Assembly (NCBI GenBank): GCA_002298925.1
Contig: DBMM01000041.1
Location: 77,390-91,278 of the forward strand
Direction of reading: 5' to 3'
Source of the DNA: Geobacter sp. UBA698
Lineage (GTDB): Bacteria; Desulfobacterota; Desulfuromonadia; Geobacterales; Pseudopelobacteraceae
DNA: 13,889 bases
In this document: positions 8,296 to 13,889 of the stretch, piece by piece
Layout: each line of letters starts with the position of its first letter
Numbering within the stretch: the stretch's first letter is position 1
Position numbers and translations under genes: made by a program
The notes under the pieces: model-generated
Database searches by the model: none
Seen by the model: the letters and a program-made list of their open reading frames with translations, nothing else
What the model was told of the DNA's origin: nothing

Positions 8296-9681
8296 TCATG
8301 AAATAAGCGTTCGGATTCCCTCGATCAATCTGGCCTCATCAGCATCCTCGCCCATCACATCCATCCGGATCAGATGGGGCTTGTCGCGCAATAAACCGGA
8401 ACTTCGCAGATATCGAGCCACTTCAGTACTGCCGAGTTGGCCCGAGTTATGTTCGGCAATGGTTATCCCCACCCGGCTGCTGTAGGTCAGCATCTTTTCC
8501 AACTCAGGTATTGCTTTTTCGCCTTCGTTATCCCAATCGTCACCGTCGGTACCATGAAACACATAAATGTTGTAATCACGGACAAGATTTTCCTTGGAGA
8601 CAATCTCATTCACTAGACGATAGGCACTGGACACCTGAGTGCCACCTGCGACGCGGGAGTTGTAATAGGTGTGAAAGTCCGGCACCTCCTTGGCTTCGGT
8701 GTCATGCAGAACGAAGCGTGACTCAACCTGCCCGGCATACTGGTAAAGGAGCCAGCTGTAGATCATCACATGCTGAGTGGCCACCAGTTCGGTGACCTTG
8801 CCAGCCATCGAGCCTGAGTAGTCACGCAGAAAAAAAACCATGGCTTGGGATTCGTAGTCCTTCTCGCGTGAGAGTACGCGGTAGACCTTGTCCTTGGGGG
8901 CGATCAGAAAACTGCCAGGATCGATATCCGATACATCGGGGATATTGCCGAGAGCAATATTTGATTCCACGATACGTCGCAAGGTAGCTTTTTTATCGAG
9001 AACCTGTCCAAAACCGCGATTTTTGTCGGTCAGATCGTAGGTATAGCGAGTGAAGGAACGTTTCTTGCCTTTGTCCTTGAGATTTGGCAGCTGGAATTTT
9101 TCTGTCAGGGTTTTTCCTAGTTCATAGGCAGATGACTCGATTTCATGGTTTTCCCCCTCCCCCTGCCCGGGTCCACTGCCGTTCTCCTGGGACTCCTCGC
9201 GTACCTTCTGTTCGCCAATGACCTCTCCTTCCTCGCCACTACCCGTGCCGCCGGCAGTTTGCTCATCATCGGCAGGACGCACGGTAGGGTCATGGATGAA
9301 CTTTTCTTCAGTTGTGGTGGGCACAACCACCACCTTGCCCTTGCCGCCTCGTCCCGGCTTGATCAGACGCCCGACCTGGATCTTGCGTGGAAAACCATCC
9401 TTTTCCCGCTGCCGGTCACGCTCCAGCAGTTCGTCCAGCGATTTGATCAACAGTGTATAGGGACTCTGCAGCGATGACTGGTCCTGCAGCACCATCAAAT
9501 CGTGCCAGGCGTAGATGCTTCTGGAAAATCCGGAGAACTCACCGGTATCCGTACCAGTGGAATCGAGCGGAGCGTGCCCCTTATTCAAGGTGGACAGCTC
9601 GGCCCGCATGCGCTCTTCTCGCTCAAGCGATAGGCCTTTGGCCTGCAGTTCTTCCAGGGATATATTCAGATCATCTCGCAT
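8296..9681 (-). CDS. yeaH: DUF444/YeaH family protein with a C-terminal von Willebrand A domain
   Basis: YeaH-family proteins are encoded next to PrkA/YeaG across proteobacteria. Their activity is unknown, and a partner or adaptor role is inferred. The 461 aa protein has an N-terminal helical part (1-130), a low-complexity acidic linker rich in Gly, Glu and Ser (about 133-180), and a vWA-like domain from about 280. The metal-ion-dependent adhesion site is visible: DYSGS gives Asp287, Ser289 and Ser291; Thr348 sits in GGTQVSSAY; and Asp379 or Asp381 in HGTDGDDW. It lacks a signal peptide, so it should be cytosolic, unlike adhesive vWA proteins. It is slightly longer than E. coli YeaH (about 427 aa), mainly because of the linker. 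It begins 20 bp after the first PrkA gene, with only a weak GGGTGG about 12 nt before the ATG, which suggests translational coupling. An AAA+ gene beside a MIDAS-type vWA gene recalls MoxR-vWA and chelatase I-D pairs. Confidence 0.92.
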   Translation of the reverse strand: MRDDLNISLEELQAKGLSLEREERMRAELSTLNKGHAPLDSTGTDTGEFSGFSRSIYAWHDLMVLQDQSSLQSPYTLLIKSLDELLERDRQREKDGFPRKIQVGRLIKPGRGGKGKVVVVPTTTEEKFIHDPTVRPADDEQTAGGTGSGEEGEVIGEQKVREESQENGSGPGQGEGENHEIESSAYELGKTLTEKFQLPNLKDKGKKRSFTRYTYDLTDKNRGFGQVLDKKATLRRIVESNIALGNIPDVSDIDPGSFLIAPKDKVYRVLSREKDYESQAMVFFLRDYSGSMAGKVTELVATQHVMIYSWLLYQYAGQVESRFVLHDTEAKEVPDFHTYYNSRVAGGTQVSSAYRLVNEIVSKENLVRDYNIYVFHGTDGDDWDNEGEKAIPELEKMLTYSSRVGITIAEHNSGQLGSTEVARYLRSSGLLRDKPHLIRMDVMGEDADEARLIEGIRTLIS

Positions 9682-9701
9682 ATAATTACATTTCCACCCA
9701 A

Positions 9702-11756
9702 CTAGTTTTCATCTTCCTGCGTGCAAAAATACTCAATCGTTTTCTGTGCGCAGGTTCTGCAGTAGCCCAGTTTACCAAGCATGGTGTTGATCATCCGGTC
9801 ATACAGTTTCTGGTTCTCTTCATTGGTGCGGTTGGCCAGTGCGCCGATCAGGCTGCCGGCTCCGGCGATATCGCTCTTCAGGCGCACATCGGTAACCGCC
9901 TTGACCAACTCCAGGTTATCCATGAAATCATAGCTCGGGTTTACTGAGATCTTCTGACCGTAAATCTTGCGGATCGAAGTTCGGAAAGAATCGCGCTGCT
10001 CGTCGGTCTTAAGACCTATGCGTTCCTCGACGCTCTTCACATACCGCTCGTCGATCTTGAGTGCCCTCAATTCGCCGCTCTGGGGATCCTTGTACTTCCA
10101 CATCCTGTCCGGTCCGAGGTTTTCAGCATCAATACCGATGATCATGTTGACGTAATTCATTACATCCTTGCGGATGGCAAAAGGCTCGTCCATGTAGGCG
10201 TTGAACATTTCGGTCATGATCCGCTCGCGATAAAGCCCCTTTGCTATTTTGAGATCCTCCAGATACTTGGCGCGGTCATTGGCATCAACCACGTAATCCA
10301 ATACGACCCGCTCCAGGCTCTTGAAGACATCATAGGCGAACATGCAGCGCCCCTCGTTGGTTTCCGAGTTTTCCACCTGGAGTTGAATGGAACGCCCCAG
10401 ACTGCGATGCCCCATCCCCTTCTGGCCGAAACGTTTGGTGATATCCGGATCCTGCGAAAGAGTGTCGATCACCTCTGCCAGGGCTTTGATGCTCTTCTCG
10501 CCTGCAACTTCACCCGCTGCCAGCTTCATGGTCTCGATTGGGGTGAGCTTCTCCGAGCGGGGCAGCCGTGTCAATACAACACCGACCGAGGCGGCGTAAT
10601 TCAGGTTTGGGTCCTGGTGCAGCGGTTCCCTGGTCAGTGTGGTCTTGGAATCGCTGCCGATGGCGTAACCGGTAAGTCCTCCCTGGAGGCGGTAGTTGGT
10701 GTTGTGCGAGACGTAGCAGATCCGGCAGCGGTCAACAATTGGTGCCTCTTCTTTCTCCGCCAGGAAACGATTAAACTCGGAGTTGTTGCTTGTGGCTATT
10801 ATCAGGCTATCGATGGGCCATTTGTAGCCGTCGATCTCGATGGCCCGATTCTGGATAACCCCTAGGTAGACTTGAACCAGATCCTTCTTGTTCTTGAATA
10901 TCTCGTCGGAGAAGTGGATGCCCCCTCCGGCTACCCGAGCCAGTGCACCGCGCCGCAGATCGAAACGGTAAGGATTGTTGGTGTCAGTGATGTGCAGTAG
11001 ACGCTGGATTGATTCCTCACCCAACAGATCCACTGCCGACGAGGTGATCTTGTCCTTGGCGGGATATTTACCGGTGATGGTGCCCAGGGTCTCGCTCATC
11101 GGAACAGGCACGATTTCTATGAATTCGAGCATCCTGTCCATATCGCCATCACAGTAGGCACGGATGTCGTTCCAGATGTAGCCGCTGCAGGCACCCAGGG
11201 GACGATAGTTGGCATAGAGGACATCCAAACCGGCATCATCGAAGCCCCCCCTTTCAGCCATAAAGCGCCGGTTAGCCTCTAAGGAATCGTACAGGTTCAT
11301 GGCCAGGACCATAGGGTCCTCGTAGGTCTGCGAGTCGACCACCTTGATCTTGCCGTAATGTTCCAATTTATCCAGACCGACAAGACGAAAGGTAAAACGC
11401 CTGTTCTGTGCTTGCGAGAGAAAGTCGCGATAACGGGAGCAGAGGAATTCAACGAAGAAGGTTTTGCCGTTACCCGGTTCACCGACCAGTACGAAGGCCA
11501 TTTCCTTACTTGAGCCTCCTTCTGCGGCGTCCTTGACATAGGAGACAAAACTGTTGATCTCATCGTACATGCCGATGGTATGCTTCCTTCCGGTACGAAA
11601 AATGCCGAAGTCATAGGTAGTCCGACCGTTCACGGTAACCTTTTCGAAGCCGGCTCCCAGAATCATTCGCGCCACCGACTGGAAGGCGTTCTCAAAGACG
11701 AGTTTGTTTTCCCGAACTGCGGAAATATGTTCGACCAAGTTCTGCTTGCTTGCCAT
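9702..11756 (-). CDS. prkA: First PrkA-family AAA+ protein (YeaG-like serine protein kinase/ATPase)
   Basis: This 684 aa cytosolic protein starts the four-gene stress operon. The AAA+ core is at about 60-360: Walker A GEPGNGKT at 92-99, a Walker B-like GIHFSDE at 279-285, sensor 1 at 318-328 (LIIATSNNSEF), and a Asp342-Arg343 pair where the family has its conserved DR. The rest is the helical PrkA C-terminal domain, ending in a GY-x(9)-Y unit as in YeaG. The P-loop looks more like MoxR-type GxPGxGKT than the GPVxGGKS of B. subtilis PrkA or E. coli YeaG. The family's CPMHEDPL block is replaced by SQTYEDPM at about 142-149, losing Cys and His. Three cysteines close the protein: Cys666, Cys669 and Cys678. 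The ATG follows an eight-G run 7 nt upstream. PrkA is reported to phosphorylate proteins in B. subtilis and, in later work, to act as a protease; which applies here cannot be read from sequence. Confidence 0.9.
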   Translation of the reverse strand: MASKQNLVEHISAVRENKLVFENAFQSVARMILGAGFEKVTVNGRTTYDFGIFRTGRKHTIGMYDEINSFVSYVKDAAEGGSSKEMAFVLVGEPGNGKTFFVEFLCSRYRDFLSQAQNRRFTFRLVGLDKLEHYGKIKVVDSQTYEDPMVLAMNLYDSLEANRRFMAERGGFDDAGLDVLYANYRPLGACSGYIWNDIRAYCDGDMDRMLEFIEIVPVPMSETLGTITGKYPAKDKITSSAVDLLGEESIQRLLHITDTNNPYRFDLRRGALARVAGGGIHFSDEIFKNKKDLVQVYLGVIQNRAIEIDGYKWPIDSLIIATSNNSEFNRFLAEKEEAPIVDRCRICYVSHNTNYRLQGGLTGYAIGSDSKTTLTREPLHQDPNLNYAASVGVVLTRLPRSEKLTPIETMKLAAGEVAGEKSIKALAEVIDTLSQDPDITKRFGQKGMGHRSLGRSIQLQVENSETNEGRCMFAYDVFKSLERVVLDYVVDANDRAKYLEDLKIAKGLYRERIMTEMFNAYMDEPFAIRKDVMNYVNMIIGIDAENLGPDRMWKYKDPQSGELRALKIDERYVKSVEERIGLKTDEQRDSFRTSIRKIYGQKISVNPSYDFMDNLELVKAVTDVRLKSDIAGAGSLIGALANRTNEENQKLYDRMINTMLGKLGYCRTCAQKTIEYFCTQEDEN

Positions 11757-11763
11757 GGTCTTG

Positions 11764-11771
11764 CCCCCCCC
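11764..11771 (-). promoter_or_regulatory. Poly-G ribosome binding site of the first PrkA gene
   Basis: Eight G in a row on the minus strand are the only Shine-Dalgarno-like sequence in front of the ATG at 11756, with a 7 nt spacer. Tracts of this length can gain or lose bases by slippage, which would alter the spacer and strength of this site. Confidence 0.6.
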
Positions 11772-11821
11772 TGTATGTGCTTAGTCATATTTATGATTAC
11801 ACAACTGATGAATTTAGCAAG

Positions 11822-11833
11822 TCATTTAAATGA
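11822..11833. promoter_or_regulatory. 12 bp perfect palindrome in the operon leader, possible operator
   Basis: TCATTTAAATGA reads the same on both strands. It sits 66-77 bp upstream of the first PrkA start, in an AT-rich leader that also contains the -10-like hexamers TATAAC (11848-11843) and TATAAG (11864-11859). No well-placed -35 box accompanies either hexamer. The palindrome could bind a dimeric regulator, but the AT-rich context makes chance plausible. Confidence 0.25.
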
Positions 11834-11894
11834 ACATATACAGTTATAAAAAGATTTTCTTATACATACCTTGATCAAAAAGCAGATCAGTTTG

Positions 11895-11910
11895 TGCGAT
11901 ATTTCTACCA
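11895..11910 (-). promoter_or_regulatory. Candidate sigma-54 promoter for the PrkA-DUF444-SpoVR-PrkA operon
   Basis: The minus strand reads TGGTAGAAATATCGCA, which keeps the essential GG-N10-GC spacing. It matches the -24 element TGGCAC at four of six positions and the -12 element TTGCA at four of five. The implied start near 11884 would give a leader of about 130 nt. The position, just after the glyA terminator and before the first PrkA gene, is right for an operon promoter. E. coli yeaGH is reported to respond to nitrogen starvation through NtrC and sigma-54, which fits. I did not find a convincing NtrC-type enhancer nearby. Confidence 0.4.
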
Positions 11911-11931
11911 GCTCAACCGGGTCAAAACCAC

Positions 11932-11964
11932 AAAAAAAGCCCGTCGGCATGACCGGCGGGCTTT
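11932..11964 (-). terminator. Rho-independent terminator after glyA
   Basis: On the minus strand AAAGCCCG (11964-11957) pairs with CGGGCTTT (11943-11936). After one mismatch a further CGG/CCG stem closes a 5 nt loop. A run of seven T follows at 11938-11932. It lies 24 bp after the glyA stop and separates glyA from the PrkA operon. Confidence 0.95.
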
Positions 11965-11987
11965 GAATACTAACATTTTTCTGTCTT

Positions 11988-13235
11988 CTACTTCAAACGA
12001 TGCGCATAGAGCGGAAATTTAGTCATCAGTGCATTGACCTGGCTCTTGATGGATAGCAACTTTTCGTCATTGCCGATATTGGCCACAACGTCGGCGATAA
12101 AACCGGCCACCAGCTCCATTTCAGCCTCTTTCAGGCCGTGACTGGTGCAGGCCGGGGTACCGACCCGAATACCGGAGGTAACGAAGGGCGAACGGGTCTC
12201 GAAGGGAACGGTGTTCTTGTTGACGGTGATGCCGGCCTTGTCCAGAGCCTCTTCGGCTGCTTTTCCAGTAATCTCGGTGCCGGAAAAGTTAATCAGCATC
12301 AGATGATTGTCGGTACCGCCGCTGGTTAATTTGAAACCGCGCTTCATCAGTCCTTCGGACAGGGCCTTGGCATTTTTTACTACCTGCTGCTGATAGACCT
12401 TGAATTCAGGCTGGAGAGCCTCCTTGAAGGCTACTGCCTTGGCGGCAATGGCATGCATCAGCGGTCCGCCCTGGATACCGGGGAAAATCTGCGAATTCAG
12501 AGTCTTGGCAAACTCCTCGCGACAAAGGATCATTCCGCCGCGCGGACCTCGCAGGGTCTTGTGGGTGGTAGTAGTAACGAATTCGGCAAAGGGAACCGGG
12601 CTGGGATGGACTCCCGCGGCTACCAAACCGGCTATGTGAGCCATATCCACCATGACTACCGCACCAATCTTGTCGGCAATCGTGCGAAAAGCAGGGAAAT
12701 CGATGATGCGGGGATAGGCGCTGGCGCCGACAACGATCATCTTCGGTTTATGCTCCAAAGCCAGGCGCTCAACCTCGTCATAATCTATGGTTTCAGTCTC
12801 TTGTGAGACTCCATAGGGAACAATCTTGTAAAGTTTGCCCGAGAAATTGACCGGACTGCCGTGGGTCAGATGCCCGCCATGCGACAGATTCATCCCGAGG
12901 ATGGTATCACCCGGTTGACAGACGGCATTATAGACCGCCATATTGGCCTGGGAACCGGCATGGGGCTGAACATTGACATGCTCTGCACCGAACAGTTGCT
13001 TGGCACGTTCAATAGCCAGGTTCTCGACCACGTCCACGTGTTCACATCCGCCGTAATAACGTTTGCCGGGATAGCCCTCGGCGTATTTGTTCGTCATGAT
13101 GGAACCCTGGGCCTCCAGCACCGCTTCGGAGACGAAGTTTTCCGAAGCGATCAGCTCAAGATTATACTCCTGACGCTCCGCCTCATGACGGATGGCTTCA
13201 GATACTTCCGGGTCAAACTGGGAAAGAATGGACAT
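11988..13235 (-). CDS. glyA: Serine hydroxymethyltransferase
   Basis: GlyA interconverts serine and glycine with tetrahydrofolate, supplying one-carbon units. It is a cytosolic PLP enzyme. The product is 415 aa, the normal length. Visible signatures include SENFVSEAV near residue 31, YAEGYPGKRYYGG at 51-63, HGGHLTHG at 119-126, and TTTTHKTLRGPRGG at 221-234, in which Lys226 binds PLP. I chose the ATG at 13235 rather than an in-frame ATG 33 bp upstream: AAAGGAG lies 8 nt before the inner ATG, the outer one has no ribosome binding site, and the extra 11 residues are not part of the usual family start. A terminator sits between it and rpiB, and another closes it, so glyA can be its own transcription unit, perhaps with some read-through from rpiB. 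Confidence 0.97.
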   Translation of the reverse strand: MSILSQFDPEVSEAIRHEAERQEYNLELIASENFVSEAVLEAQGSIMTNKYAEGYPGKRYYGGCEHVDVVENLAIERAKQLFGAEHVNVQPHAGSQANMAVYNAVCQPGDTILGMNLSHGGHLTHGSPVNFSGKLYKIVPYGVSQETETIDYDEVERLALEHKPKMIVVGASAYPRIIDFPAFRTIADKIGAVVMVDMAHIAGLVAAGVHPSPVPFAEFVTTTTHKTLRGPRGGMILCREEFAKTLNSQIFPGIQGGPLMHAIAAKAVAFKEALQPEFKVYQQQVVKNAKALSEGLMKRGFKLTSGGTDNHLMLINFSGTEITGKAAEEALDKAGITVNKNTVPFETRSPFVTSGIRVGTPACTSHGLKEAEMELVAGFIADVVANIGNDEKLLSIKSQVNALMTKFPLYAHRLK

Positions 13236-13241
13236 ATGGGA

Positions 13242-13248
13242 CGCTCCT
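13242..13248 (-). promoter_or_regulatory. Ribosome binding site that decides the glyA start
   Basis: The minus strand carries an A-rich AAGGAG-type site in the 13250-13244 region, 8 nt from the ATG at 13235. No comparable site precedes the alternative ATG at 13268, which supports the shorter 415 aa form. Confidence 0.75.
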
Positions 13249-13282
13249 TTGGTGAATGTAGTATTCATATACGGTCTGTCAT

Positions 13283-13317
13283 AAAAAAACGAAGCGGGAC
13301 TTTATTCAAGTCCCGCT
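13283..13317 (-). terminator. Rho-independent terminator between rpiB and glyA
   Basis: A perfect 10 bp stem (13317-13308 with 13302-13293) closes a 5 nt loop, and seven T follow on the minus strand (13289-13283). It is 24 bp beyond the rpiB stop and its T-run ends 47 bp before the glyA ATG. A separate glyA promoter must therefore be very close to the gene, or else transcription passes this hairpin. Confidence 0.92.
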
Positions 13318-13340
13318 CGAAGTTCATTACTGTAACCACC

Positions 13341-13787
13341 CTATCTGCAATACTTTTTTTCAACATCAGCAATCATGTTAAGTCTACCCTGGTGACGCCC
13401 CCCCTCAAAGGTGGCATCCAGCCAGGAACCGACCAGGTCACAGGCCTTCTGTTCATCCAGCACACGACCACCCAGCACTAAAATGTTGGCATTGTTATGT
13501 TCTTTGGCCATACGAGACATGAAGACATCCGTCACCAGCGCGGCCCGGATGCCAGGCACCTTGTTAGCCACGATGGACATGCCGATTCCTGTGCCGCACA
13601 CCAGGATTCCGCAGTCGGCAGAGCCGCAGGAGACCATTTCGGCTACTTTCAGACCGAATTCCGGATAGTCAACCGAATCGTTGTTGTCAGTACCTGCGTC
13701 ACTTGTCTCTATCCCGCGGCGAGTGAGATAACCAATCAGGGCCATCTTGAGGGTGAGACCGCCGTGGTCGCTGCCGATAACTAACAT
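13341..13787 (-). CDS. rpiB: Ribose-5-phosphate isomerase B
   Basis: RpiB interconverts ribose 5-phosphate and ribulose 5-phosphate in the non-oxidative pentose phosphate pathway. The 148 aa length is typical. The RpiB/LacAB signatures are intact: GSDHGG at 5-10, DYPEF at 40-44, CGTGIGMSI at 64-72 with the likely catalytic Cys64 and anion-hole Thr66, HNNANIL at 97-103, and the phosphate-binding EGGRHQGR block near 128-135. Allose 6-phosphate activity, known for E. coli RpiB, is possible but not shown by context. The gene starts 14 bp after fabF, with GGGAG about 8 nt before the ATG, so it is probably cotranscribed with fabF. A run of seven G falls within the conserved Glu-Gly-Gly-Arg coding stretch. 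Confidence 0.96.
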   Translation of the reverse strand: MLVIGSDHGGLTLKMALIGYLTRRGIETSDAGTDNNDSVDYPEFGLKVAEMVSCGSADCGILVCGTGIGMSIVANKVPGIRAALVTDVFMSRMAKEHNNANILVLGGRVLDEQKACDLVGSWLDATFEGGRHQGRLNMIADVEKKYCR

Positions 13788-13801
13788 GCCTGATCTCCCG
13801 A

Positions 13802-13888
13802 CTATATTTTTTTGAACAGCAGAGTGGCGTTGGTTCCGCCAAAACCGAAATTATTGCTCATGGCGTATTCAATCTTTGTTTCACGAGC
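13802..13888 (-). CDS. fabF: 3-oxoacyl-ACP synthase II, C-terminal end only
   Basis: Only the last 28 codons are in the window; the gene continues beyond the right edge. The reading frame ends AMSNNFGFGGTNATLLFKKI then TAG. NxFGFGGTNA is the C-terminal signature of FabF/FabB beta-ketoacyl-ACP synthases, which elongate acyl-ACP in fatty acid synthesis. FabF is favoured over FabB by the sequence and by its position directly before rpiB, 14 bp away. The catalytic cysteine and histidines lie outside the window. Confidence 0.88.
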   Translation of the reverse strand, partial: ARETKIEYAMSNNFGFGGTNATLLFKKI

Positions 13889-13889
13889 G

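Noticed and set aside
11919..11925. TTGACC as a sigma-70 -35 box for the PrkA operon
   Set aside because: At spacings of 16-18 nt the downstream hexamers (AATATC, ATATCG, TATCGC) are poor -10 boxes, and the same stretch fits the sigma-54 spacing better.
13236..13268. Upstream ATG of glyA giving an 11-residue extension
   Set aside because: There is no ribosome binding site before it, while AAAGGAG lies at the right distance from the inner ATG, which also gives the standard family length.
13398..13404. Seven-base homopolymer in rpiB as a phase-variation site
   Set aside because: It encodes part of the conserved phosphate-binding block, so slippage would destroy a core metabolic enzyme. The tract is explained by glycine codons.
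12861..13481. Open frame of 206 codons on the plus strand across the glyA start, the terminator and the rpiB end
   Set aside because: It runs through a hairpin terminator and two conserved minus-strand genes, so it cannot be a plausible protein gene.

Overview
The window is about 13.9 kb of bacterial chromosome in which every supportable gene lies on the minus strand, so transcription runs from high to low coordinates. Gene content (short flavodoxin-type IspG, bacterial ProS with an editing insert, GlyA of 415 residues, RpiB after FabF, a phenylacetate-CoA ligase, and a PrkA/vWA/SpoVR cluster) suggests an anaerobic deltaproteobacterium, most likely a relative of Geobacter or Pelobacter. That assignment is an inference from protein character and gene order. 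I saw no rRNA, tRNA, CRISPR array, insertion sequence or phage gene.

Layout in transcription order. (1) 13888-11988 is housekeeping: the last 28 residues of fabF, then rpiB 14 bp downstream, a strong intrinsic terminator, glyA with its own strong ribosome binding site, and a second strong terminator. (2) 11987-4340 is a compact four-gene operon: a PrkA-family AAA+ protein (684 aa), a DUF444/YeaH-type von Willebrand A protein (461 aa), a SpoVR/YcgB protein (542 aa) and a second, very different PrkA-family AAA+ protein (763 aa). Gaps are 20, 24 and 11 bp. The 231 bp leader in front of it is AT-rich and holds a sigma-54-like element, a 12 bp perfect palindrome and a run of eight G that forms the ribosome binding site of the first gene. 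(3) 4216-82 is a second housekeeping run: ispG, proS and a phenylacetate-CoA ligase gene, with gaps of 26 and 23 bp, closed by a terminator at the edge of the window.

The most interesting element is the PrkA-vWA-SpoVR-PrkA' operon. In E. coli the equivalents are YeaG, YeaH and YcgB, which are linked to stationary phase and nitrogen starvation but are still poorly understood. This version carries two diverged PrkA proteins. The first has a MoxR-like P-loop and has lost the family's Cys-Pro-x-His signature. The second keeps that signature but has a weakened Walker B region. Two AAA+ proteins encoded with a MIDAS-containing vWA protein resemble chelatase or MoxR-vWA machines, and I propose a heteromeric ATPase complex acting with SpoVR. 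Secondary points are a possibly leaderless ispG, a possible slippage-prone G8 ribosome binding site, and a terminator placed directly in front of glyA.
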